This document shows, piece by piece, positions 43,323 through 55,699 of a DNA stretch of 64,000 bases. Below the pieces are notes generated by a model. That model did no database searches. It saw only the letters and a list, made by a program, of their open reading frames with translations, and was not told the origin of the DNA. Positions within the stretch are counted from its first letter, which is position 1. Each line of letters begins with the position of its first letter. A program made the position numbers and the translations under genes. Source of the DNA: Bos javanicus (taxonomy: Eukaryota; Chordata; Mammalia; Artiodactyla; Bovidae); assembly GCF_032452875.1 (NCBI RefSeq), contig NC_083881.1:64549689-64613688 (forward strand). The letters are read 5' to 3'.

Positions 43323-45379
43323 AAGGAAGAAACTGAGGAACTAGGTTTTTTATTTCACTAAGCGTGGCTATTATATATAAACAGCTCTAACTTCAGCTGG
43401 GCACTTACTGGCATGCAGCGGTTTTATACACCATTTCTGGGGATGTATTACATGGCGACAAATCCATTCTAGCCTCCCTTTTTTCTTCCTGCCATACATC
43501 AAGGACCAGACGTTTTGAGATGACCCAGTGATCATGTGGGATACAGTTATTGAACTCTTTCAAGAAAGGAAGCTGGTTGGGTCAACCTTAGTCTGAGGAG
43601 CACAGAAATGGACATACTGCTCATGGTGTGTTGCTGGGAGCGGAGCTCCTGGGGGCCCAGGGTCAGAGCACTGCTGGCAGGCGCAACCAGATTCACATCA
43701 TTCCTGGAACTCCTAGGTTTGCGGAAATTAACTTTAGATTCTGAAAGACTCCATGAGCCTACTGCAATTTCCATAGACAGCCTAAATGATTCCCTTGCAT
43801 GGAGGAGTATGTACAAAACATGATGACTATAGCAAAGTTCAAAGGTTTGGGATTATTTATCCTGGTTAATAATAGGAGCCATGCTCCAAAGGGTGACGTC
43901 ACAAAGGCAGAATCACAGCTCCCCACATAAGTGATTTCTACCACCCCGCACAGTCTCAGACAGTGGAAAACAGGGAGTGGGTGTGGGCATCTCTGGGTGG
44001 GAAGAGCCCAGATCAGCCAAGATGGAAACAGCCACATGCCAGCCAGCTCAGGTCTCCTCTGCTGAGTGCCTCCGTCCAAGACCCTGGACAGTGGGGAGGA
44101 AGCACTCCTGCCCACAGCAGAGGGCATGCAAGGTCACAATTCTTAGCAGAAAGAGGTCCCACGGTTGCCAGATAATGACCCAAGGCCTCCACGGTAACCT
44201 CACAGTCACTTCCTATGGTTACAGCAACTGGACTAAAGCTAAAGCCAAGACGCCCCAGGCACTGGTCAGATGGCTCTCTTTGCTGAAGAGGTCTGGTCTC
44301 TGGTCTCGATGGAACCAGACGGCCCTTCTCGTTCCCCTGCTACCATAACATAATGAAGGTGCTGCTGACCAAGCACGGACGCTGCATCTGGCACGCAACG
44401 GACCACCACTACTTCTAGTAACGGCAGTGTCATTTCCAGCACGAATTTACAGAAGAGAAGCCCTGAGGTCACAAAGATAGGGACCTGGAACCCGAGCCCG
44501 GGGGTTGCTGACTCCTGAGGACCATGTCCCGCTCCTCCCCGCCCCCTACCTACACCAAAGCAGCCACACCACCAGTGAGGGGTTCGCTCCTTAAGCAGCT
44601 GCTCCACCCCAGGTCCCCATTCCCACACGTTATCACCGGCCATGCCCCACATCCCTGCAGGTTCGTTAGGACTTAAACAATTTCTGGTAACTGCACCTGA
44701 ACTTGAAACATCTCACTGCTTCCTGTCAGAGCCTCACTCAGCTGGCTGCTGTGAGAGGAGGCCTTGTGTACAGAACTGCAGCCTGGAGAGAGGGCAGGTC
44801 CTTTCAAGCTCATCGTTTCTGACCTTTGGTCTCCCTGCTTTGGGCCCCTTTGATCTCCCAGAGATGCAAACTCCTTCAGATGCTCAGCGGGCAGGCGGCC
44901 AAGCAACACAGTTTTAAATTCCTTTGCAAACAAATAAACAGAAGATACCCTTGAAAATCCTGCTCTGCAAAATTTCATCTCTGAAGCTTCCTTTTTTTAT
45001 AGATTTTTTTTTTTTCCCCCAGAGCAACTTGTTTTTCAAACGTTTGTAATATTTGGAAATACCCAGAGCAGTCTTCCCCTCTCCGTGTACCACTTGGCTG
45101 CTGGACAAATGGCAATTACTCGGAAAAATAAAAGGAAAGAGTGGGCTCCTCACTGAAGTTTACATGACATTTGCACATGGCTCAAGTGTTTCTCAAACAA
45201 AAGCAGGCGATTCGATTGCTGATTGCTCTATCTGAGGAGGAGAGGGGGTAAGGCTTCAGGAGGCTGGCCGGTTACTCCCTTGGGCAAGCAGGCAGCTGTG
45301 GGCTGACATTCTCCAGTTGACGCCCGGAGCGGGACCCTCCCGGGAGAATGACGCCTTAGGGATGCCACGAGGGAGCAGA

Positions 45380-45960
45380 GAGGAGGCAGCGGGAGAGGCG
45401 ACTCCCACTAGCGCGCGGAAGGGCGGGGCCCAGGCCCCAGGATGGCCCTGAGCAGCCACACCAGGATCGGCGTGGGGACCAGGCTGCGGGCCTCTTCTCA
45501 GCCTCAGCTTTGTCTGCAGGAAAACGGAAGGGCCACACCACCCCTGGTTCCGGCCGGGGGTGGGTACCTGGCCCCGCCAGGGCTGTGAGCAGACGCCTGA
45601 GCGCCCCTGCCGCCTCCCCCGCCCCTTACCGAGCAGACTGATGCCCAGCCGGGACAGGCCCTGCCGGAGCCCCTCGCCCAGGCTCTCTGGGAGCTGCCGC
45701 CGCCACTCTTCCTGCCGGTTGTAGTGCTCCTCGTCCAGCGACAGCCGGTCCATGTTCCGGGCCAGGCTCGTGGCCAGGTTGGTGATGGACGTGAGGGTAC
45801 CTGAGGACACAGAGGCACGTGGGTTTGGGGTCCTGGTCACATGGATGCCGGCCCCAGGGGAGGGGTCCCCGGAGCGCTGCGGGCGAGCGGAGTCCACAGC
45901 GGCCTTCTGGACTCGCCCGTGGAGAGTGAGGGCGGCTCCCCCCTGGGCAGGGTGAGGCCT
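45380..45960. promoter_or_regulatory. CpG-rich patch over a VPS13B internal exon
   Basis: Dense CpG ('gcgcgcggaagggcggggcc', 'ttccggccgggggtggg', 'agctgccgccgccactcttcc') spans an exon and both intron flanks. It has island-like composition but no recognised first exon, so a promoter role is only possible. Confidence 0.45.
45630..45800 (-). CDS. VPS13B: VPS13B exon, fifth from the end
   Basis: 171 nt, phase 1 to phase 1. The acceptor 'gtcctcag' leads into G-TLTSITNLATSLARNMDRL, 'SLDEEHYNRQEEWRRQLPES' and 'LGEGLRQGLSRLGISLLG', with the donor CTCG|gtaagg. The residues are typical of the Gly- and Leu-spaced helices of the VPS13 C-terminal region. Base composition is markedly more GC- and CpG-rich than the other exons, as is its surroundings. 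Open frames longer than the exon (minus 45,256-46,014) only reflect that composition. Confidence 0.95.
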
Positions 45961-47822
45961 CGGCCTTCGGAAAATGAGGTGAAGGTGAACACTTGCTGAG
46001 GAAAGGTGATACACTCAGTCCTAACAGAGGATAGGATTAGACCCTCCCTCACCAGAAAAATGCCTGCAGTCTCACACAGAGCTATCATGCGCTCATCTGA
46101 CCGCCAGGGCTTGGCTTCAATAGTTAGTTTTGAAGTCCTCAGGGAGGCCCAGTTTTTTGAAGGTTGCAATTTGCCGGCTCTCATTTGAAAGGGTAAGGTT
46201 ATGTTGCTGAATTTTAAACAGATTGTAAAGGAATGTTTCCACTTTAGAAGTAAGATCTATTCTTCCCCATTACTCTAGTCATAGTAAAGGAAGACACTCA
46301 ACTTTATCATTTGACAGTCAGGAAATAATTATTATGCCACAGAGAATATGTGTAATTTTTATATTCAGGGTGTGAACTGGGAAAAAAAAAAGTGAAGACA
46401 ATAAAGAGAGTAAGGCATGTGAAAGCCAGGATTCTATCTGGTTTTCCCAAGAAAGTCTATTTCTGCATCTTGCTCAAGACAGTCATAATCCCCTCCAGCA
46501 AGTCTGCATAGGTCTCAGTGAGCAAAACTGAAAGACATTAACGGACATATCCTGAAGCTAACGAATTAGTTCATCTGTTATTGGATGTCTAGGTTCAAGA
46601 AGAAATGGAAGATGTTTTTGCAGCTGCATCTTTACCAGTCATCTGAAAAGAAAAAAAAAAAATCCATGTACACACACACACACACACACAGACAAACCAA
46701 ACAGATTTTGCTAAGAGGAAAGAACAAGTGTAAAAAAAATTCAGTGAGTCACTACGCTAAAATTACCACTGGAGTTCGATTTAGCAGGTGTTGGTTGTCT
46801 TATTTTAAAATAAAAACAACAGAACCACAAAGATTCAAGTGTCAGGAGTGAGAAATCTGCAGTGACTCACCCTTGGGTTCCTGCGGCTCAGCTCACAGGC
46901 CTCCCGGATGACCGGGGGCCCCGGGGGGAGTGGCCCTGTCACTGTCCATGGAATTTGGTTTATTGCTCTTGCTGTTCTCTTGCCAGTCCCCCCTCTGTGG
47001 ATCATGGGTTCTCGTATTTCAAGCTCAAGTCTTGTTTGAAGCCTTCTAGAGACTTCTATAACCTGACCACTCATAAGAGAGTTGCAGTACTGTTGACTGT
47101 AAAAGGTCTTTTACCGGGTGGAGGGAGAAGGCCTTTGCCCTGTTTCCCCTGCCTCCCGCTGAGAAGAAACGGGGACTCAGATGGACCTTGTTAGTTCCTG
47201 AGTCACTGCCAACTTGACCAAAATATGGGCAAACAAACACGGATGAAAGGGAAGCACGCTGCTTCCCGAGGTGGGGGGTGGGGGTGGCCGACTGCAGTTT
47301 GGCTCCTGCGCCCGATGACGCGTCCTGGCCACAAGGTGGCGCTGTGTACGTGGCGAGCCGGGGGAAAGCTGGCCCGCTCACCTCCCCACCGGCTTCCACT
47401 GTCAAAATGTATCCTGCTCCTTAAGAAAGTTATGACAACTGTATCTACATTAAAAAATATATGTATATGATGAGGCAACACAGTGTAGGATTTCTGATGT
47501 TTAGCAGAAGTCCTGAACACCTTTAATATTTCTGCATTTATCACATGGAATAACAGTCGAGCCAATCCTTGTTTTCCCAATGGGAGGTTTCAAATTCTGA
47601 AGTTTCTGAAACATTTTCACACAACTACAGGCAAGCAGTGATCTGTTTAAAACATAAGACATTATATATGGGCTTTGTTACAAATCCAACATCTCACTGC
47701 CAGCTAACAAGCCAAACAAAGCTAGAGGCAATGTTAATTCATCGAGAACGTTTAAGACGTTCTCTAAAAAGACAGGGAAGTAATGAAAATCAGGCCTCAT
47801 TACCAGGAACCTGAAGAGCTAC
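45801..47822 (-). other. VPS13B: VPS13B intron, 2.0 kb
   Basis: GT-AG intron with a GC-rich start next to the exon at 45,630, a (CA)10 microsatellite at 46,671-46,690 and another GC-rich patch near 47,260-47,400. No other gene or clear transposable element. Confidence 0.65.
46671..46690. repeat. (CA)10 microsatellite
   Basis: Ten perfect CA units preceded by a run of A (46,641-46,652). Likely length-polymorphic. Confidence 0.95.
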
Positions 47823-47999
47823 CTTTGGAAATGTGCTTCACAAACGATGTAGTCCCTCTGGAAACCCCGCTCACGAAGGCTCCCGGGCCTCGGGTCAGCC
47901 CCTCGTACGGAAGCCTGAAGAAGTCGGCGATGCCGTTCCCGATGCTTCGCACCAGACTCGCCGGGCTGCCAAGGATTTCCAGGGATCCAACCACCCAGC
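47823..47999 (-). CDS. VPS13B: VPS13B exon, sixth from the end
   Basis: 177 nt with phase-1 introns on both sides. The acceptor 'tctccctcgcag' leads into G-WVVGSLEILGSPASLVRSI, then 'GNGIADFFRLPYEGLTRGPG' and 'SGVSRGTTSFVKHISKG', and the donor AAAG|gtagct. This opens the ATG2-C-like region of VPS13 proteins: short amphipathic helices with repeated Gly, used for membrane and lipid-droplet contact in the family. An identical exon length is seen three exons on (39,146-39,322). Confidence 0.95.
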
Positions 48000-50900
48000 C
48001 TGCGAGGGAGACCAGAGAGAAGGGGTGACTGAAACCTTAAATGCAGCACTTTCAACATTTGGGAAAAGTGACCCATTTTCCCTGCAATTCATTTTTCACA
48101 CTAGAATTGAGAATGTAATAAGCTCCTCTGGAGCAAAATATGGGAAATAACTCATTCACTGTGAATTCATAAATGGCAAACTTTCATACTTTATAAATCA
48201 AAGTGATCCTTTTGGCAGCCTCACAAATAGCTTTAATATGACTTCCCTGCCTCCCGTATTCCTGCTAAAAGGGACCCGTGTGCAGGGGGATGACGCTCCC
48301 GCCCCCTCCAAGTCAAGGCGGCCCCTGGGGCAGCAGGTGTCCGCAGGCCGGGGGTTCTCCTTAAAGCTCCTTGGTGCAGCGAGGGGCCGGGACGCGGAGG
48401 AGGCCAGATGCTAAATGGGGTGCTGCAAAGGGGACGCGCAGCTCTGACAGGGACGGAGGAGTTATTTTTAGTCTTTCCCAATCCCACCAAGCTGAGCGCT
48501 TCCCTTTGGAGTGGAGCTGGAGCCAGAGAAATGTCTCCCCTTCCAGCCCAGCTTCAGTTGTGTAAACTCTAGTGACAGGGACATACTGATTAGCTTAGCG
48601 AGAGGGGCGTGTTCCCTGAGGGTCCCAGGCGGGGAGCTTGGGATCTGGTTTCCTATTTGAGCTGGGGCTTGCCAGGAGCCGGCCTGCTTGGCGGTCTGAC
48701 TGCCGAGCGTTCGGCCCCGTGGGAACGTGGCTGAGTGTGGACCCCGGAGCGGCTCCCCGTCTTCGCTCCTGGGTGGGGGCTTGGGGCTCTCACTCAGAGG
48801 ATGCAAGAGGCAGGCAAAGGCTGGGGGCTCAGGAGAGTATGAGTCCAAACACAGTGTCTTTGGGGAACATGCTGACCTCCCCAGCCCAGGGCTGAGAGGG
48901 CTTTAAGGGGAGGCTGTGGGGGGCAGGACCCAAGTGGGAGCCGATCCCATGTCCTCTGAGGCAGGTCCTGGGAGGCCAGGCCTGGGACAGAGACCACCCG
49001 CCCCCCCCAGTCAAGTCATCAACCCCAAAGGGTCCCCAAGCCCAGCCCTTTGGAGAGGAACATCCTTACATGTTGGGCCCCCTTCTCTCCTCTGGAACAT
49101 TAGAAGACAACATCAGGGTTTAGGTGAAAAGAGGGAATTATTTCCAGAAGATGAGGATTATAAATGGAGGGGCCTCTGGGTGGCCAGGCATTCACCTCAC
49201 TTACTTTGCCCAGCCACTCTGCAAGCCTTAGTACCTGCCTTCACGTAATTTCAGATTTAGCTAAGGACTAAGCCTCTCCCTGGCCGAAGGGACCGTGCCA
49301 GGCTCAGGGGACAGAGCCTCATGGGATGTCGTGTTGCCCTGTCACCAGTGTCTTGAGAGCGGGCGGGACGAGGAGGGGACTGTGGCTCAATTCTCCCCAT
49401 CTCCCTGCTGCTTAGACACACGTGGGAGGGCTTCAAGGCCAGGCTTACCCAATTCCAAAGCCCACCCTCCCTCTTCCTGCAAGCCCAGGCCTAACTGAGT
49501 AGGCAGGCTACCATGGAAGGTTGTGGAATGTTCTCCCTCAGAGGGCCTTCTCCGGATGTAAAGAAACAACAGATTTCCTTTAGCCTGGAAGAGTTGGAAG
49601 GTTCACTTGGAGGCAACAGATTGGACTCGAAACAACTGCCCTTCTCTCCAAAGCTTCCATACAGAGATGAAGAAAGGAGAGTTAGCTACTGCCAAGCAGA
49701 GAGCACGCACTGTCCGATGGGCCTGGTCAGGCCGGCGCAGCGGGGCACAGGGCACATGGCAGGCAGCCAGCCCCACCTTCCAGCCCACAGCCTGGCCACA
49801 TGAAGGTGAGGCGGACAGTCCTGGGTCGGGCCACTGCAGATGGGGAGTCTAGGTATGGACCAGAGCTACTTCTCAAGGCCCCTGAGAAGGCCAGAAAAGG
49901 ACCAAACCACCCAAAGGCATTCTGCCTTTAATTATTTCTCTCCAAAAGCAAACATATCGTTTTGCTTACTGGGTTTGGAGATTTTATTGAAAAAAGGTAA
50001 CTGTCTGGCTGCCCATAGAGCCAAGTCTTGGAAATAGAGAGGGAGCCCGGGAAATTAGAGAGTCCACACAGTCTCCTTCAAATAGGGTCAGTGGTCACTC
50101 ATTTCTAATCACTTTATTGTACTTCCCCAGAAATGAGGTCAGGGTACTTCAGCCATTTAATCAAGTCCCATGGGTGAACCCTGACCCAAGTGAGACAAGT
50201 GAGGCAACCTGCCCACTCCCAGGCCAGCCCTTCCTTTCCCAAGAAGGCCAGTACATTCTCTCTGAGACGCTTCTACCCAGGGGAAACCTCCTACCCTCTT
50301 CCCATTCCCACTGCTTTCCTCCAGATAATCTTCAGACTGTCTGTAAGGCCTTTAGTGACAGAACTCCCAACAGGCCTAAAAACTTGGCTCTCTAGTGTAG
50401 AATTTGTTTCAGCATATAATGAGACTGGGACAGCAGCTTGGAGAACTTTTAGGTAGATTACCAAAAAATCCAAACAGAATGTTCCTGTGAAAGCTCATGA
50501 AAAATGAAAGAGAGGTCACTTTTAGCACAGAGGCTGCAGGACATGGTTCCCTGGTGGTGGTCACAGCTGGAGTTTCCCTGCCAGCTCACTACTCTGACGG
50601 GTGCTCCCACACCTTCGCCCAAGGCGATGACCGGGTAGTCGGGAAGCTTACTCCTTCCTAAGCTCCAGACCAGAGCTCAGTAACCTACCTGCCTGCTTCT
50701 CATGGGAAAAACAAAAACTGCCTGAAAGAGTAAAGCTTTTCATATACCTATTAAATTTGAAATGGTAGCTGCTTGTTTTAAAATAATTTCTTAGCAAGAG
50801 GGAAGTCTTTTCTTCCTTGTGGTACAGGCTATGAGAACAAGTTTCAGGGCAGGGACCTCCTCTGATCTGGCCATGCAGAGTTCTGGGTAGCTAAGGATTT

Positions 50901-51938
50901 TGTTCCGGAGAAAATATAATCTTACCAGTATGGCAACAACATGGGTGGGCTGGTCACTGCTACAATGTTGTCTTATCTGGGAATGCACTCACCAAGGACA
51001 ATGTTACCACGTTCTGTCCTGCGTTAGTTTTAGAAAGTAAGACCTCCCTGCGCTTTACCAGAAGGGACTGCGAGACCAGCTCCGGTTGGTTGGTGTTGGT
51101 CGCCTGGAGTTCATAGCAACGTGAGGAGCCCGATTATCAGACTGAAACCGGAGAGTTTCAGGCGTGAGAGTGAATTTAGGTCAGGAAGGTGAGCTCTGAC
51201 GCCCATTACCATAGGGAATCCGGAGACAACCTGGTCTCCAAAACCACCTTCAGCTCACAGTACTCCCCACACCACACTCTGTACACACAGCCAAACACCC
51301 CCCGCGGACTCTTCCCGCTCAAGTCTGTGGAGAGGCTGAGACACCTACAGCCTTCTCTTTGCCATCTGTCTAGACAGGCAAGGCTGCACTGGGTAGGTAG
51401 AAGGCTCTTTATGCATCTGACGAGCACACAAATCCTCTGAATTTCTCACCTAGAGCTATTCATGGGCCGTAATGAAGAAAGTTAACAGCCCAGAACTACA
51501 TTTCTTTTAGGCCCAGGGGCTGAGAGGGCCTGGGCTGGTTTTCCTGGCTGCACTAGCTCCCTGATATAGAGCCTTGTGTCTTTAAGGAGCCGAAAAGGCA
51601 CTTGCTAAATGGCAATCAAAATTCTGTTACATAAAAGCAAATTTAACGGCTGCTACTGCTTAAGGGTTCATTAAGCGCCACTCTAAATTCAGGGTACTTC
51701 ACACACTTCCATTGTTTTCTTGTCAGAAATCTTAAAACCCATTTTACGGGTGAGGAAACTGAGATGTGGGAGGTTCAGTAACTTGCCCCCGCCTCACAGC
51801 CCGCAGTGGCAGGGTCTGCATTCCAGTCACTGCTGTCCAACTGCCCCTCACCCTCCCATGCCGCTTCCCTGTGTCTTGGAGTCAGGACCACCCTGAAGCC
51901 TTTCTTTCTCGCTCAGGCTCCCTCTGCTGTGTCCTCAC
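48000..51938 (-). other. VPS13B: VPS13B intron, 3.9 kb
   Basis: Mostly unique sequence with GC-rich patches (48,280-48,440 and 48,660-49,020). A MIR sits at 51,655-51,860. No young retroposon is recognised. The many open frames here have no domains. Confidence 0.6.
51655..51860 (+). repeat. MIR ancient SINE
   Basis: 'ttcattaagcgccactctaaa', 'cccattttacgggtgaggaaactgagatg', 'gttcagtaacttgccccc' and 'cagcccgcagtggcagggtctgcattcc' follow the MIR core in order, plus orientation. Confidence 0.82.
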
Positions 51939-52744
51939 CTGCTCTGAAGAGGGCCCCTGCGGCGTAGTGCATGGCCAGGGCGTGGACGAGCTGCCTGGCT
52001 GTGGTGAAGATGGGGCCTCTTTCAAACACTGAGAAGGAGAGCGGAGTGTGGTCAGAGGCGATGTACAGCTTGAGGGACGCGTGGATGCTGACGAGGAGGT
52101 TCACGGGCTGTATCACCAGCTTCTGCAGCTTCACGGGATGCACCAAGGCCCGGGCGTGCTGCCTCACCTGCGCGGGCAGCACCTGTCTGCCGCCTGCGAG
52201 AGCTGTGGGCTGAGCGCCCGGGCTGCTGCTGGGCAGGTAGGTCTCAAACAGAGTTTTGATGTAGTAGACAAACGTGTCTTCCACATATAACCGGGCAGGT
52301 TTCAATTCAAAACTGAACTCGTTCACATCAAACAGGACGTCCTTGCCTTCGGTTAACGTGAGGCAGAGTTTGATAAAGCAGTTTTTCTTGTATTCTTCCA
52401 AATCTTCGCTGGATACGAGGAGACTCTGCATCTTGGAGCACTGAGGAGATTCTGTTTTCTCCCCCTGGCAGACCAAGACAGCGAAGTGGAAATTGGACTT
52501 GTTGTACAGCTGGTTGTCCAGCTGCAGGTCCCCGCAGCAGACCTCCATGGAGTAGACGTGAAAGGGGGCGGCGGCCATCTCTTCCCCAGGGAGGTGACCA
52601 GCCACGGGGGCCATCTGGAGGAAAACGTGGTCCAGTGTGAGTCTCAGAAGCTCGGATGATGCTCTGTGGTGAGTGAGGTCATCAAACACCGCCAGGCTCA
52701 ACTGAGTGATGAACATTTTAAATGTCACGATCTTCTCCAGAGTT
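51939..52744 (-). CDS. VPS13B: VPS13B exon, seventh from the end (large)
   Basis: An 806-nt exon, large for this gene. The acceptor 'ttctcctccag' leads into R-TLEKIVTFKMFITQLSLAV, and the exon runs to 'LVHALAMHYAAGALFRAG' at the donor GCAG|gtgagg. It contains 'HHRASSELLRLTLDHVFLQM', 'FHFAVLVCQGEKTESPQCS' and 'KLVIQPVNLLVSIHASLKLY'. This alternating beta-strand character is what VPS13 and ATG2 proteins show at the end of the lipid-conducting groove (family knowledge). Reading past the donor adds seven spurious residues before a stop. No frameshift is seen, and the substitutions against the human protein as I remember it look conservative. Confidence 0.95.
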
Positions 52745-54253
52745 CTGGAGGAGAAAGGGAAGAGAACATGAGCATTTCTCCTCCAATTTTCTTTTCTTTT
52801 CCTCCCTCCCTCCCTTCCTTAATGTCTTAGTAGATTTTCAATGACAGAGCCTTCTTAGAAACCTCCTGATGTCCCATCAGATTCTCATAAGAAACAAATT
52901 AAGAACTGAACTTCCAGTACATTGTGTCTGGACAGAGCCAGGCACACTCCAACAGCACTGGGAGATGTTCCCAAAGGGACCATTACAAGCTCTCGTCATG
53001 CTGCTCTATCCTGTTCCCCTCATCAACACCGGATTTTTATTCCCAAATCCTCTGAGTTCTTTGTGCACTAATTCTGTTGTGATCATCACGAGGCGAAAGG
53101 TCATGATAAAATAACCAAGGTGCCTTATATTGGGAAAAGTAAGAGCAAGCAAGAGAAAACTTCCCATGAACCTCCCGGCACGGCCCAGCAACCAGCATGG
53201 GCTGTGTGCGTGCTCTGCTCTCCCTGTCACGTTTAGAGCTGAGCAGACCGCGCTGCTCCACTAACCCCTCTGTCCTGAGCTAAGCCATCATGCTCTCACC
53301 CTCTTCAAAGTCACTGCTCTAGCAATTCACTCCCTCCTACACCATTTCTTCTTCCTTACCAGCAGCTTAAAAACATGCTATTATTTCTCTTATCTTAAAA
53401 AATCCCTCTCATTAACTAACTCCTCCTCTAGCTACCCTTTTCCTGATCCCCTTCACATAAACACCCCAAAGCACATACACCTTGTCTCCTGTTCCTCACT
53501 TTCCATTTTCTTTTAGCCTTGCTCCAGGCAGGCTCTGTCCCACCTCCTCTACCAGAGCAACTCCCATTAGGGACCCCAAGGGACTTCCTTGTTGCTAAAT
53601 TGAACAATGAGCTTGAAGTCTGTGACTCACGCCCGTACTGTGGCATTCAAGTGGCCAACTCCCTCCTTCTGGAAATCCTTTCTTGGCCCGTCTGCTCTCA
53701 GCTCTTGTATGTCTCGTCACTCATCACCTATGGGGACTCCCTCCTCTTAAAGGGCAGGTGCCCAAGCTTCAGCCCCAGGCCCTCTTCTCTCCCCATCTCC
53801 ACTCACTCCCCTTGGAGGGCTTCATCTGGGCCCGCGGTTTGGCATCTATATGCTGATGACTTCTACAGTCACACATTCAGCCTAGAACTCCCTGTGAGCG
53901 CGGATCTTGCATTTCTAACTGCCCATCCACACAGGAGTCTCTTACAGGTCTCAGACGTCTCCAGGGTCATGTGTGTGGTCATACTCATGATCTTACCCCC
54001 AAACCCACACAACAGTTGTTCTCATCTTAGTTTATGATGATTACATCCTACCAGTTGCTCAGACCAAAACTTTGAGAGTTCTTGATGCCTCTATTTTCAA
54101 CCCACATCCAATGCATCAGGGAAAATTCCATTGGTTTCTTCTTAAACTGCATCGTGAATCTAACCATTTCTTACCACTTTCCCTGTAGTGTAGCCTAAGC
54201 CTCTAGTGTGAATAACTGTAATAGTCACCTAACCAGTCTCCTTGCTTCCTCCT

Positions 54254-54541
54254 TTACTTCTCTATGCTGCTACTGCTGCTGAGTTGCTTCAGTCGTGTCC
54301 GACCCTGTGCAACCCCAAAGACGGCAGCCCACCAGATGCCCCTGTCCCTGGGATTCTCCAGGCAAGAACTCTGGAGTGGGTTGCCATTTCCTTCTCCAAT
54401 GCATGAAAGTGAAAAGTGAAAGTGAAATCACTCAGTCCTGTCTGACTCTTAGGGACCCCATGGACTGCAGCCTACCAGGCTCCTCCGTCCATGGGATTTT
54501 CCAGGCAAGAGTGCTGGAGTGGGGTGCCATTACTTCTCTAT
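54254..54541 (-). mobile_element. BOV-A2 dimeric SINE, antisense, with 12-bp target duplication
   Basis: The tail complement 'gctgctactgctgctgag' is followed by two antisense BOV-A units with the 'ccaatgcatgaaagtgaaaag' linker. Direct repeats ttacttctctat lie at 54,254-54,265 and 54,530-54,541. It is inserted in the L2. Confidence 0.95.
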
Positions 54542-54625
54542 AGTTTACTTCAAAAGCATAGGGAACTATATTCAATATTCTGTGACAAACCATAATGGAA
54601 AACAACGTGAAAAAGAATGTATGTG

Positions 54626-54674
<49 letters not shown>

Positions 54675-54690
54675 ACTTCAATAAAATTAA
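54542..54690 (+). mobile_element. L1 3' tail with (TA)n microsatellite
   Basis: 'catagggaactatattcaatattctgtgacaaaccataatgg' ... 'ctatacttcaataaaattaaaag' is an artiodactyl L1 3' end. A perfect TA run at 54,628-54,668 has expanded inside it. Confidence 0.8.
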
Positions 54691-55699
54691 AAGAAAAGGA
54701 GCCATGGTCTTCTAAAAATTTATGTCAAATCAGGTAACTTCTCCGTTCAAACAGATCCAATGACTTCCTCATTTCACTCAGAAGAAAACGAAGCCTTGTG
54801 CAACCTGTGCCCTCCTTCCAGCCATCCCCTGCCTGGCCCCGGGCCCTGGTTCCTCCTAGCTCACCCACTGCACTTGGCCCGCCCTGGCCTAGTCCCTGCT
54901 CCTCCAATATGCCTGTGCACTGCTTCCGACTTCTGAACTGGCTGTGCCCTTTGTCTGGAGAGTTCTCCCCAGATAATCATATTACTAACCCCCGCTGGGT
55001 GCTTTCAAGTCTTTGCTTAAATGTCAGCTTCTTGGTGAGGCTTACCTATACCAGTTTTTCAAAACTATCCTCTTTCTGTTCCTATAGCTGGGTAATTCCT
55101 GGTCCCAACCAGGCTTTGCTTTTATTGCTACAGAACTCCAATCTTCCACTAAACCATAAAATTTCCTTTTTTATTATGTTCATTCTGTCCTCCCATTGCA
55201 CACCTATGAGAATCTGATCTCCTAGGGAACAGGGACTCGGGACTGTTAGGTCACAGGTAAGAATAGCACTGGCATCCAGTAAGCATTTGAGAAATACTTG
55301 CTGAACAAATGAATTAAGGAAATACCAGTAAATACTTAGGTCTTTCTTATTTCTGTCACTGAATGCATGGATTGTTGCTACTGCACAAGCAATGCCCTAC
55401 TAATGCCCTATATAAAACATTCCTGAGCTGTGTGGGCTTGAAATCCTGGCTTATGCAATTCAAAATTTAGTCTTTGGTTTTATTACGCTATTAATTTGTT
55501 TTTACAAATTCTTCTGGTCAAAGGAAACCATCTACCCAACCTATTTACAATATTATAAATTCAAATTAATCATACTATGGCAAGGTCCAAATTAATGAGT
55601 TCTTAACCATATATGAAAAGCAAGGAATTTAGGAAAAAAAAAGGGCTTAAACAAATGTATAAAAGTTGATGACAGTATTTTATATTTTAAATTAAAATT

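Larger units (their letters stand above)
39323..45629 (-). other. VPS13B: VPS13B intron, 6.3 kb
   Basis: Contains a MIR (39,868-40,085), an antisense CHR SINE (41,890-42,013), a 39-bp direct duplication with a 57-bp period (43,227-43,322) and a poly(T) run (45,004-45,015). Scattered open frames on both strands (for example 44,266-44,652 minus) have no domain and no splice support. Confidence 0.6.
53290..55320 (+). mobile_element. L2 (CR1-clade) LINE, split by later insertions
   Basis: The first part, 53,290-54,250, carries L2 ORF2 text. A 172-codon open stretch (53,519-54,037) retains the RT box YADD at 53,849-53,860 in the context 'HLYADDFYS'. After a BOV-A2 and an L1 tail, the L2 resumes at about 54,690 ('ccaatgacttcctcatttcactcagaag') and ends near 55,320 ('tgctgaacaaatgaattaagg'). 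The element is ancient and dead, on the strand opposite to VPS13B. Confidence 0.8.

Noticed and set aside
45256..46014. 252-codon minus-strand frame
   Set aside because: Only residues from 45,630-45,800 are VPS13B exon; the rest is intron read through the splice sites in CpG-rich sequence.
53519..54037. 172-codon plus-strand frame considered as a host gene
   Set aside because: The YADD box and the surrounding wording belong to an L2 LINE.
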